Shown in pieces: positions 1 to 4,881 of a DNA stretch of 8,823 bases (positions within the stretch are counted from its first letter, which is position 1; each line of letters starts with the position of its first letter). This DNA is from Deltaproteobacteria bacterium UBA2385. Its GTDB lineage: Bacteria; Myxococcota_A; UBA796; UBA2385. A program made the position numbers and the translations under genes. The stretch is from NCBI GenBank assembly GCA_002343455.1, contig DDSR01000217.1, positions 1 to 8,823 on the forward strand, in the 5' to 3' direction. Under the pieces are notes generated by a model. The model saw nothing but the letters and a program-made list of their open reading frames with translations, had not been told where the DNA came from and did not search any database.

Positions 1-237
1 CTCCAGCTCAAGGCGCTGCCCGTGCGGAAGGACCTTCCCGACCCGACGGCCGTGAAGCCCGACGTGTTCCGCGAGGCGGTGCTGGCCGCGTGGCAGGCCC
101 GGCCCATCGCAGAACGCCGGGCGGCGCTGGACAAGGTGCTCGACCGCGTGACGCTCGACGAGGGCGGGATCGCCATCGACTACAGCCTGGGCGCGGATTG
201 CGTGGCAGGACCATATGGCCCGCCCAGGCGCACGTAG
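1..237 (+). CDS. C-terminal fragment of a probable large serine recombinase (5' end outside window)
   Basis: The frame is open from the left edge and ends at TAG 235-237, giving about 78 residues of a protein whose start lies outside the window. Two short pieces, RPIAERRAALDKVLDRV and GGIAIDYSLG, resemble the usual end of large serine recombinases: a helix with an E-R-x-x-L pattern, then a hydrophobic-acidic beta strand after 'RV'. Such enzymes cut and rejoin DNA at attachment sites through an N-terminal catalytic serine domain, which is not visible here. An internal GTG at 22 could be read as a start, but coding-like sequence continues upstream of it. The last 58 bases overlap the end of the convergent ATPase gene, and the final residues (after about GAD) look non-native. 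The family call rests on this short tail only; another coiled DNA-binding protein is possible. Confidence 0.45.
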   Translation, partial: LQLKALPVRKDLPDPTAVKPDVFREAVLAAWQARPIAERRAALDKVLDRVTLDEGGIAIDYSLGADCVAGPYGPPRRT

Positions 238-1145
238 TAGGCCCCGCGCCGGTCGCCGGGGGGCCGACGGTAGGCCTTGATGGCGGCGTCGGTGCCGCGC
301 CCCCAGGATCCGTCGACCTGCACCCGCGCCCCGCCGCGGCGGCTGAACATCGGGCGCACCTCCTCGCCGTCGAGCAGCAGCGCGATCCCGGGCAGGTCGT
401 TGGCGGCGAGCAGCTCGCGCAGGCGGTCGGCGAGGCCGACGTGCTCCTGGCGGGCGTAGTCCCAGGCGTGGTCGAAGTCCTCGGCCACGTCGAAGATGGT
501 GATGCGCGTGCCCTGCAGGAAGGGCGCGTCGTAGATGGCGACATCCTGGCCGGAGCCCTCGCTGACGGCGAGGTTGTCGCGGCTGTGCAGCTCCCAGCGG
601 AAGGTGGGGCTGGTGCCGAGGATCACCGCCTTGGCGACACCGAAGCCGCCGGCGGCCTCCTCGCTGTCGCCGGCCTGGCCCTTGCCGGTCTCGCCGAGCG
701 ACAGGAACTTGCCTAGGATCGTGTCGGCGTCCATGCCCACGCCATTGTCCGACCAGGTCAGGGCGCGACGCTCTGCGTCCCAGGTGACCTCGAAACGACC
801 CTGGCCGGCAGCCGTCTTGCGGGCGCGCACGGCGGCCTTGATGGCGTCGACGGAGTTCTGGAGGGCCTCGCGGGTGGCGAGCACGGGCAGGTCACCGGAC
901 TGGTAGACGCTGGTGGTGAAGTAGCGCCACATGACCGAGGCGTTGGCGCCCGGCCGGCCGGTGGCCTTGGCCTCGAGGGCCTCGACCAGCTCGTCGCGGC
1001 CACCGAGCACCCGGCGCAGGGCGGCGAGGTCGACGCGGAGTCGGCCCTTGTCGCGGGGGCGACGGGCGGTGGCGGTGGCGCGCAGGGCTTCGCGGGCTTC
1101 GGCCTGGGCGCGGCAGCCACAGGTGGGGACGTCGAGGTGCATCAT
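180..1145 (-). CDS. GHKL (Hsp90/MutL/MORC-fold) ATPase, probably truncated at its C-terminus
   Basis: This 321-residue protein has the full set of GHKL ATP-binding motifs. The N box is E93-ALQN97-SVDA, with Asn97 predicted to bind Mg-ATP. The G1 box is D133-NGVGM, the G2 glycine loop is G166-GFGVAK, and the G3-like motif is G212-TRITIF. The first 40 residues carry CGC (9-11) and a charged helix. GHKL proteins use ATP-driven lid closure and dimerisation; relatives of the MutL/MORC type are reported in predicted restriction-modification operons. It starts at ATG 1145, overlapping the methyltransferase stop as ATGA; a second ATG directly follows, giving a TGATG overlap. It is therefore translationally coupled to that enzyme. 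After YYVRLGG (303-309) the protein ends within 12 unusual residues, exactly where it overlaps the recombinase tail, so the true C-terminal domain has probably been lost. It could instead be a histidine-kinase-like ATPase, but no kinase phosphoacceptor domain is present. Confidence 0.85.
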   Translation of the reverse strand: MMHLDVPTCGCRAQAEAREALRATATARRPRDKGRLRVDLAALRRVLGGRDELVEALEAKATGRPGANASVMWRYFTTSVYQSGDLPVLATREALQNSVDAIKAAVRARKTAAGQGRFEVTWDAERRALTWSDNGVGMDADTILGKFLSLGETGKGQAGDSEEAAGGFGVAKAVILGTSPTFRWELHSRDNLAVSEGSGQDVAIYDAPFLQGTRITIFDVAEDFDHAWDYARQEHVGLADRLRELLAANDLPGIALLLDGEEVRPMFSRRGGARVQVDGSWGRGTDAAIKAYRRPPGDRRGAYYVRLGGPYGPATQSAPRL

Positions 1146-2248
1146 GCGGCGGCCCTCCCGAGCCAGGTAGGGACGGCGGTGGGGTTGCGGCGGAGCGCGC
1201 CGGCCAGGGCGTCGAGGTCGACGGCGCGTGCGCGCAGGTCGAGGAGCACGCGGTGGGCGGCGAGGACGGCGCGGCCGGCGGCCGAGGCGAGCGGCGGTGG
1301 CACGGCGTTGCCGACCTGGCGGTACTGGTCCTGGCGCGTGCCCTGGAGCGGCCAGTCGGCGGGCAGGCCCTGGAGCACGAGCCCCTCGGCGACCTCGATG
1401 CGGCGCACGCCGGCCACGAGGAAGGCGGTGTCGCTGGCCCTGTCGGGGCCGCCGTTGAAGGTCCAGTCCGGGGCGTGGGCGCGGGTGCCCTTCTCCTCGG
1501 AGGTGGTCACGGTGGGCGCCGGCCGGTCGGCCCGCCAGGGCTCGGTGCAGGCCCGGCCGTGGGACCCGTCGCAGGGGTAACAGGCGCGCACATCGCAGGT
1601 GTCGTCTGCCAACAGCGTGGCGCCAACGGCGTCCCGCACGCTCACCCAGGGGGACAGGCCGCGGTTCTCGGTGTCCTCGTCGTCGGGGTCGCCGTGGGTG
1701 GGCGCGGGGACGGCCAGGGGGAGCGGGCCGCCCCACAGAATTACCCGGCGGCGGTGCTGGGGCACGCCGACGTCGGCGGCGTCGAGCTTCCAGGCGCCGG
1801 AGAAGGCGAAGCGGGCGCGCAGGGCGGGAAGGACTGACTGCTCCCAGGCGCAGCCGACGCAGCCGTGGCTATCGCCGTCCAGAGAGCAGGTCCGGGCGTG
1901 GTAGGTCCAGCCGAGCACGTTCTCGGCGAGGAACCAGGTCGGGCGCACGGCGTCGACCGTTGCCCAGGTCCAGGGCCAGCCGTCGCGGTCATCGGCTGCG
2001 CCCCGGCGCTTCCCGGCGGTGCTGCCGGGCTGGCAAGGCGGCGAGGCCCAGAGCAGATCGACGCGGCCGGCGAAGGGAGACCAGTCAACCTCGCGGATGT
2101 CGGCGCGGAGCACGGGGAGGCCGGCCGCGGCGAGGGTGGCGGCGGCGGCTGGGTCGCGCTCAACGCAGGCGAGGTGTCGCCAGCCTGCGCGGTGGAGGCC
2201 GCGGGCCGCACCGCCGCAGCCGGCGAAGAGGTCGAGGGCGGTGGTCAA
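1142..2248 (-). CDS. DNA (cytosine-5-)-methyltransferase
   Basis: This 368-residue enzyme transfers a methyl group from S-adenosylmethionine to C5 of cytosine in DNA. The motifs appear in canonical order: motif I DLFAGCGG (6-13), which binds AdoMet; motif IV SPPCQ (69-73) with catalytic Cys72; motif VI ENV (109-111); motif VIII QHRRR (164-168); a variable target-recognition region (about 180-300); and motif X QVGNAVPPPL (311-320). The length is normal for a prokaryotic or phage C5 enzyme. The start is TTG at 2248, the only start codon before an in-frame stop at 2309-2311, and only a weak GGCGGG precedes it. Two cysteine-rich patches, C121/C130/C133 and C218/C223/C226/C234, are not standard motifs and may bind zinc. 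It is the first gene of the minus-strand pair with the GHKL ATPase and is divergent from a nuclease-fold gene. Role: host-type modification, R-M partner or phage self-protection; the target sequence cannot be read from the protein. Confidence 0.95.
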   Translation of the reverse strand: MTTALDLFAGCGGAARGLHRAGWRHLACVERDPAAAATLAAAGLPVLRADIREVDWSPFAGRVDLLWASPPCQPGSTAGKRRGAADDRDGWPWTWATVDAVRPTWFLAENVLGWTYHARTCSLDGDSHGCVGCAWEQSVLPALRARFAFSGAWKLDAADVGVPQHRRRVILWGGPLPLAVPAPTHGDPDDEDTENRGLSPWVSVRDAVGATLLADDTCDVRACYPCDGSHGRACTEPWRADRPAPTVTTSEEKGTRAHAPDWTFNGGPDRASDTAFLVAGVRRIEVAEGLVLQGLPADWPLQGTRQDQYRQVGNAVPPPLASAAGRAVLAAHRVLLDLRARAVDLDALAGALRRNPTAVPTWLGRAAA

Positions 2249-2275
2249 GTCGCCCGCCGTGGTGTCCGCCGAGGT

Positions 2276-2281
2276 ATTGTA
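2276..2281 (-). promoter_or_regulatory. Candidate -10 box for the methyltransferase-ATPase operon
   Basis: The 77-base divergent spacer between the methyltransferase and the nuclease-like gene holds TACAAT on the minus strand, 28 bases before the TTG start. It fits a TANNNT -10 element. No convincing -35 hexamer lies 16-18 bases upstream, so this is only a candidate. The overlapping plus-strand reading, TATTGT at 2275-2280, could serve the rightward genes in the same way, which would make this a shared, mutually exclusive promoter region. Confidence 0.25.
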
Positions 2282-2313
2282 CGCGCGTCTCGACCGTAGA
2301 CCTGCGACCTATT

Positions 2314-2318
2314 GGAGG
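2314..2318 (+). promoter_or_regulatory. Ribosome binding site fixing the start of the nuclease-like gene
   Basis: GGAGG lies seven bases before ATG 2326. The reading frame is open much further upstream, as far as 1960, but that part lies antisense to the methyltransferase. This site therefore decides for ATG 2326. Confidence 0.7.
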
Positions 2319-2325
2319 TGTGGTG

Positions 2326-2784
2326 ATGGACCGTGCGGAAGCTGTGCAGCGAGATCAGGTGATGCGTGCCTTCTTCGAGGGAAAGGGCTGGGACCACAAC
2401 GACGAGTTCAAACTGAAGCGAGGCCTGGTCCTGCGCAGCGCCGAGCTCATCCCGGGCTACCCCTTCATCGTGGACGACGAGTGGGACGTGGTGCCCGGAA
2501 AGACGAACAACGGTCGGGGAGACCTGGTCTTCACCGACGGGGAAGGCGGCTTCGCGGTCGTTGAGGTGAAGTACATCGACCTGGACCGGTCCGGCTCGAC
2601 GGCGCGCTCCAAGCGTACTGACTCCCGCAAGAAGGTTGTCGAGCAAGCGATGGACTACGCGCGACTGCTCTACGCCCGTGTGGGGCCAGCGGCCAGGGTC
2701 GAGGCATACTCCTTCACGAACGAGCGCCCCGGGCCTGTCCTTGAAGGCGTGGTCAGCCTCGACCAGACATTCGGGATGCGCTGA
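2326..2784 (+). CDS. Small PD-(D/E)XK nuclease-fold protein
   Basis: The protein has 152 residues and starts at ATG 2326 behind GGAGG. It carries the signature of the restriction-endonuclease-like fold. D66 sits in GRGDLVF at the start of a strand, followed after 13 residues by E80-V-K82 in FAVVEVKYID. A basic stretch, ARSKRTDSRKK (93-103), follows, and then a helix with Q107 in VVEQAMDYA, the conserved Gln/Tyr helix of many family members. D66, E80 and K82 would coordinate metal and activate water for phosphodiester cleavage. No separate DNA-recognition domain is visible, and the size is close to a bare catalytic core. It is divergent from the cytosine methyltransferase (77-base spacer) and is followed 39 bases later by a 99-residue gene. 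A restriction partner for that methyltransferase, a homing or repair nuclease, or a non-catalytic family member are all possible. Fold assignment is fairly secure; substrate and activity are not. Confidence 0.7.
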   Translation: MDRAEAVQRDQVMRAFFEGKGWDHNDEFKLKRGLVLRSAELIPGYPFIVDDEWDVVPGKTNNGRGDLVFTDGEGGFAVVEVKYIDLDRSGSTARSKRTDSRKKVVEQAMDYARLLYARVGPAARVEAYSFTNERPGPVLEGVVSLDQTFGMR

Positions 2785-2823
2785 GCTGCAGCCTGCCCTG
2801 GACCTGCCGCCGGAGGCCCACCC

Positions 2824-3123
2824 ATGCCCAAGACCCGCCGCTGGAACCTCAACGAGGCTGAGGGCCGGTACGCCGCGACCAGCCTCCCCGAGACCACCAT
2901 CGACTTGGAGCTGGGCATGAAGCGGCTCGACGGCCGCAGGGTGCCGCTGGGGCGCTACCTGCTCGACCTGCTGCCCCTCGCCCGGCAAGGCTTCGTGACG
3001 CGCCGACAGGTCGGCAGCTCGGTCGTCTTCGACGTCCAGTTCTACCGCGAGCCCGACGGCACGCTGCTGCTCGGCGTGCGTCGGGATCAGACGACGCCGC
3101 TGGAGCAGTACCGGTCCCGGTAG
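2824..3123 (+). CDS. Hypothetical 99-residue protein downstream of the nuclease-like gene
   Basis: I do not recognise this family. The ATG at 2824 has GGAGG at 2812-2816, seven bases upstream, a strong reason to call it real. The protein is strongly charged: a basic N-terminus (KTRRW), an acidic-hydrophobic segment (TTIDLELGM, 24-32), a leucine-rich helix (LGRYLLDLLPLARQG, 42-56) and two predicted beta strands (SSVVFDVQFY and TLLLGVRR). There is no signal peptide, membrane segment or cysteine. It follows the nuclease-like gene by 39 bases on the same strand and is likely co-transcribed with it, so a DNA-binding, specificity or regulatory partner role is conceivable but unsupported by any motif. 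Its stop lies only 13 bases from the stop of the convergent holin-like gene, leaving no room for a separate terminator. Confidence 0.65.
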   Translation: MPKTRRWNLNEAEGRYAATSLPETTIDLELGMKRLDGRRVPLGRYLLDLLPLARQGFVTRRQVGSSVVFDVQFYREPDGTLLLGVRRDQTTPLEQYRSR

Positions 3124-3136
3124 GGCAGCGCTCACC

Positions 3137-3379
3137 TCACCCTCCGACCATTCCGCGCACCAACTCCACCGCCCCGGCCCCGCCCCCCAGCCCCAACGCG
3201 GCGAGCCCGAGCGCGACCTTCCACGCACGCCCCTCGACCTGCTCAAGGCGCTTCTCCAGCCCCTCGATGGCGTCGAGGAGCTGACGGTGGCGCTCGGCGC
3301 TGGCGGCGTCGTGAGCCTCGGCCTTGGTCTCGAGCCGGGCGAGGCGCTCGCGCACGTCACCCAGCTCGCCGACCCACAT
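3137..3379 (-). CDS. Holin-like protein: coiled coil with C-terminal membrane segment (XhlA-like layout)
   Basis: The protein has 80 residues from ATG 3379. Residues 7-50 form an uninterrupted charged heptad-like helix (RERLARLETKAEAHDAA, then LLDAIEGLEKRLEQVEG). Residues about 54-75 are a Gly/Ala/Leu membrane segment (VALGLAALGLGGGAGAVELV), followed by a short tail. This layout, a soluble coiled coil then one C-terminal transmembrane helix in under 100 residues, is typical of XhlA-type haemolysin/holin accessory proteins of phages, which help endolysin reach or permeabilise the membrane. It is the third gene after the M15 peptidase, in lysis-cassette order. ATG 3379 lacks a good ribosome site. 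An in-frame GTG at 3421, two bases after the previous stop and preceded by AGGCGG, would add 14 residues and may be the true start. A tail or structural coiled-coil protein is the main alternative. Confidence 0.6.
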   Translation of the reverse strand: MWVGELGDVRERLARLETKAEAHDAASAERHRQLLDAIEGLEKRLEQVEGRAWKVALGLAALGLGGGAGAVELVRGMVGG

Positions 3380-3423
3380 GGTGCCGGCGAGGTCGTCGCG
3401 CCTCGGCGAAGGCGGCGCCACGC

Positions 3424-3645
3424 TCAGGCCGCCTGCGGCAGAACGCGCTTGCGGCGGGCCAGCGGACTCCGCAGCTTGCGGCGACCGTCCCCGGTCCGAG
3501 GGATGGTCCACTCGAACTCGTCGGTGAACAGGGTGACGTTGCCGAACTTGAGGGTGACCCGGACGGTCACCTTCCCTTCGTCGATGTCGAGGTCGACGTC
3601 GATGTCGACCTTGTTGCGGATCACGTCGAGCAGTGCTTTCCACAT
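3424..3645 (-). CDS. Hypothetical 73-residue protein with alternating acidic/hydrophobic strand
   Basis: No family is recognised. The start at ATG 3645 is well fixed by AGGAGG (plus-strand CCTCCT at 3651-3656), six bases upstream, and it begins 18 bases after the M15 peptidase stop. The N-terminal helix (WKALLDVIRNK) is followed by a striking alternating segment, VDIDVDLDID (13-22), then EGKVTVRVTLKFGNVTLF, which predicts an amphipathic beta sheet with one acidic face. The end is strongly basic (RRKLRSPLARRKR), giving a charge-polar molecule. The alternating segment is encoded by a tandem TCGANN hexamer. Its place between the peptidase and the holin-like gene suggests a lysis-accessory, spanin-independent regulatory or virion role, but nothing in the protein proves it. 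There is no signal peptide or membrane helix. Confidence 0.6.
   Translation of the reverse strand: MWKALLDVIRNKVDIDVDLDIDEGKVTVRVTLKFGNVTLFTDEFEWTIPRTGDGRRKLRSPLARRKRVLPQAA
3581..3610. repeat. Tandem TCGANN hexamer, five units
   Basis: Five consecutive six-base units begin TCGA: TCGATG, TCGAGG, TCGACG, TCGATG, TCGACC. They encode the alternating Asp/hydrophobic segment of the 73-residue protein, so the repeat may reflect coding constraint, slippage growth, or both. Confidence 0.6.
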
Positions 3646-3650
3646 GGTGG

Positions 3651-3656
3651 CCTCCT
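3651..3656 (-). promoter_or_regulatory. Consensus ribosome binding site (AGGAGG) of the 73-residue gene
   Basis: Read on the minus strand, AGGAGG stands six bases before ATG 3645, within the 18 bases after the M15 peptidase stop. It is the best Shine-Dalgarno sequence in the window and suggests this small gene is expressed strongly within the cassette. Confidence 0.7.
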
Positions 3657-3663
3657 GGGGTGG

Positions 3664-4251
3664 TCAGGCGACCCGGGCGCTGGCCGGCGCCCAGGCGAAA
3701 TAGCCGCCGCCCGCGGGCGCATGGAGCGCCTGCCGACGGTTGGGCCGGGTGTCGGTGAAGCTGACGTGGACGTGCCCGCCGCGCTCCGGCGCGTACCAGA
3801 TCACCTGGTCGACGGGCAGCCCGAGCTGGACGATGGCGGTGGCGAGCGCCTCGGCCGAGAGACCCACGACCTTGATGTCGGCGGCCTCGCCCAGCATGTG
3901 CTGGCTGGTGGGCGAGCCGTTGATGGCGCGGTTGACGGTCGGCGCCCGGTAGCCGCTGGTCACCCGGACCGGCCGGCCAAGCGCCGCGCGCAGCGGGTCG
4001 AGCACGACCTCGACCAGGCGCTGCATGGCGGGCTGAACTGCGGGCGGGGGAGTATTGTCGAGGCCGAGCCGGGCGGCGGCGCCGCTCACGGTCATCTCGG
4101 CCCAGGAGAAGAAGCGTCCGACCTGGCCCTGCACGAGGCCTCCCAGGCGCTGTGCGCCCTGCACGGGGTTGCCGCCTCCCGCGACGGCCAGCGCCACGAC
4201 GGCGCCGACCCCGAAGAGGCCGAAGACAACGAGCGGTGCCTTCGCGCTCAC
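3664..4251 (-). CDS. M15-family (M15_3-like) murein peptidase, endolysin-like, with N-terminal membrane segment
   Basis: This 195-residue protein matches zinc D-Ala-D-Ala carboxypeptidase/endopeptidases of the peptidase M15 type, which cut peptide cross-links in peptidoglycan. Visible motifs are VTSGYRAPTVN (97-107), SQH118-MLGEAAD125-IKV and H160-VH162-VSF. H118, D125 and H162 are the predicted zinc ligands. Residues 6-26 (LVVFGLFGVGAVVALAV within it) form a Gly/Ala-rich, mildly hydrophobic segment at the N-terminus, fitting a signal anchor or SAR-type export signal rather than a classical cleaved signal. A linker with PPP (68-70) precedes the catalytic domain. The start is GTG 4251, preceded by AGGTGGGTGG. 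It is first in a minus-strand cassette with a 73-residue protein and a holin-like protein, as expected for phage lysis. Alternatives are a virion-associated lysin or a cellular VanY-like enzyme. Confidence 0.85.
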   Translation of the reverse strand: MSAKAPLVVFGLFGVGAVVALAVAGGGNPVQGAQRLGGLVQGQVGRFFSWAEMTVSGAAARLGLDNTPPPAVQPAMQRLVEVVLDPLRAALGRPVRVTSGYRAPTVNRAINGSPTSQHMLGEAADIKVVGLSAEALATAIVQLGLPVDQVIWYAPERGGHVHVSFTDTRPNRRQALHAPAGGGYFAWAPASARVA

Positions 4252-4270
4252 AGGTCACCACCCACCTGAA

Positions 4271-4287
4271 GAACCCCACGTGGGTTC
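4271..4287. promoter_or_regulatory. Inverted repeat in the divergent spacer before the M15 gene
   Basis: GAACCC and GGGTTC flank a five-base centre, CACGT; the inner CCCACGTGGG is itself a perfect palindrome. It lies 20 bases upstream of the M15 GTG start in the 101-base divergent spacer. It could be an operator for either gene or a leader hairpin near the M15 ribosome site. No clear -35/-10 pair was found in this spacer. Confidence 0.35.
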
Positions 4288-4352
4288 GTCGCCGGAAACG
4301 AGCCCAGATAGCCGATGGATTGAGTGTACCAGCCAAGAAGGAAGGCTCCATC

Positions 4353-4817
4353 ATGAGGAATGACCCCCTGCCTCACCAACTCACCCTCGGTGCGTTCCGC
4401 CGCGTCACTGCCGAAGCGCCGGACGGAGCGGTCGTCTGCGTGACGGTGCCTGCGACCGCCCGCCATGACGACCTCGTCACCCTTCACAACGTTGAGGTCC
4501 GCTACGAGGGCGGCCCTGTGGTGCGACTCGATCTTGCCTCGCCCGTCGTCAACAAGGCGGAGCCGGTTGGGCTCGCCACAGGGCGGAACTTGGTGGCCCG
4601 AGCCGTGCTCGCGGTTGAGGCCAAGGGCTTCACCGTCGAGCGCGATGACCACGAAGAGAGCGAGGTCTGGCGTGCCGTTGGCTACGGCATCGAGGTCCTT
4701 GGCGGCGGGCCTATCGAGTTGCTCGGCCTCGTGAACCTCCTTGAGACGCGGGGACAGCAATCGCAAGCCATTGATGAACAGATCGACGAAGTGATGAGAC
4801 GGTTCGACCTCGGATAG
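4353..4817 (+). CDS. Hypothetical 154-residue protein, single-gene plus-strand insert
   Basis: I do not recognise the family. ATG 4353 has a strong ribosome site, AAGGAAGG at 4338-4345, seven bases upstream. The protein has a beta-rich first half (GAVVCVTVP, LVTLHNVEVRYEGG, PVVRLDLASPVV), then a helix (LVARAVLAVEAKG), an acidic turn (DDHEESEVW, 98-106), a hydrophobic Gly-rich stretch (YGIEVLGGGPIELLGLVNLL, 111-130) and an acidic C-terminal helix (QAIDEQIDEVMRRF). There is no signal peptide. The overall look is of a small soluble cytoplasmic protein. It is alone on the plus strand between the minus-strand lysis cassette and the helicase, with its own leader and a possible terminator. That is the pattern of a 'moron' or cargo gene expressed independently of the backbone. 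An immunity- or superinfection-type role is conceivable but not shown. Confidence 0.65.
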   Translation: MRNDPLPHQLTLGAFRRVTAEAPDGAVVCVTVPATARHDDLVTLHNVEVRYEGGPVVRLDLASPVVNKAEPVGLATGRNLVARAVLAVEAKGFTVERDDHEESEVWRAVGYGIEVLGGGPIELLGLVNLLETRGQQSQAIDEQIDEVMRRFDLG

Positions 4818-4823
4818 ACCGAG
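4809..4823 (+). repeat. Short inverted repeat spanning the stop of the 154-residue gene
   Basis: CTCGG and CCGAG flank the five-base ATAGA, and the TAG stop overlaps the loop. It lacks a T-run, so it is not a terminator on its own, but it could pause or protect the 3' end of the message ahead of the T-rich hairpin 20 bases downstream. Confidence 0.3.
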
Positions 4824-4874
4824 AGTCAGCGTATGAACGGGCGCAGCAGCCTGCTTTTTGTTCAGCTTGATCAT
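4818..4874 (-). pseudogene. Possible start of a lost or overwritten gene downstream of the helicase
   Basis: On the minus strand, ATG 4874 stands seven bases after the helicase stop. A GAGGA ribosome site overlaps that TGA, which is the normal arrangement of a next operon gene. It encodes MIKLNKKQAAAPVHTLTLG, which looks like a genuine phage protein N-terminus. The frame then runs antisense through the 154-residue plus-strand gene to 4248, where the composition no longer looks protein-like. Either a real gene was cut off when the plus-strand gene was inserted, or the match is chance. Low confidence. Confidence 0.2.
4843..4859 (+). terminator. Weak intrinsic terminator candidate after the 154-residue gene
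   Basis: GCAG and CTGC can pair around the four-base CAGC and are directly followed by five T residues, 25 bases after the TAG stop. The four-base stem is short for an efficient terminator. On the other strand the same bases are the Lys/Gln/Ala codons of a possible small gene start, so the T-run may be coincidental. Confidence 0.3.
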
Positions 4875-4881
4875 CTGTTCC

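Noticed and set aside
211..218. CCATATGG as the exact attachment-site core
   Set aside because: The palindrome sits at the suspected junction, but an eight-base palindrome is weak evidence, and serine integrase crossovers normally need a non-palindromic centre. Kept only as a landmark.
1146..1736. Upstream extension of the GHKL ATPase frame across the methyltransferase
   Set aside because: The extension is Arg/Pro-rich nonsense in another frame of the methyltransferase. The ATGA overlap at 1142-1145 gives the natural start.
2249..2325. A full sigma70-type promoter in the divergent spacer
   Set aside because: Only TACAAT/TATTGT -10-like hexamers are visible; no -35 element at 16-18 bases could be found for either direction.
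2245..3360. A 371-codon minus-strand open frame opposite the nuclease-like and 99-residue genes
   Set aside because: It has no recognisable motifs and no ribosome site. The plus-strand genes have GGAGG sites and a PD-(D/E)XK signature, so the minus frame is a shadow.
3422..4354. Upstream extension of the holin-like frame to about 405 residues
   Set aside because: It overlaps the M15 peptidase and the 73-residue gene in another frame and is composed of Arg/Gly/Pro-rich sequence, a GC-bias artefact.
4353..4817. Reading the 154-residue gene as a toxin-antitoxin member
   Set aside because: It stands alone on its strand with no small partner gene beside it and no toxin or antitoxin motif.
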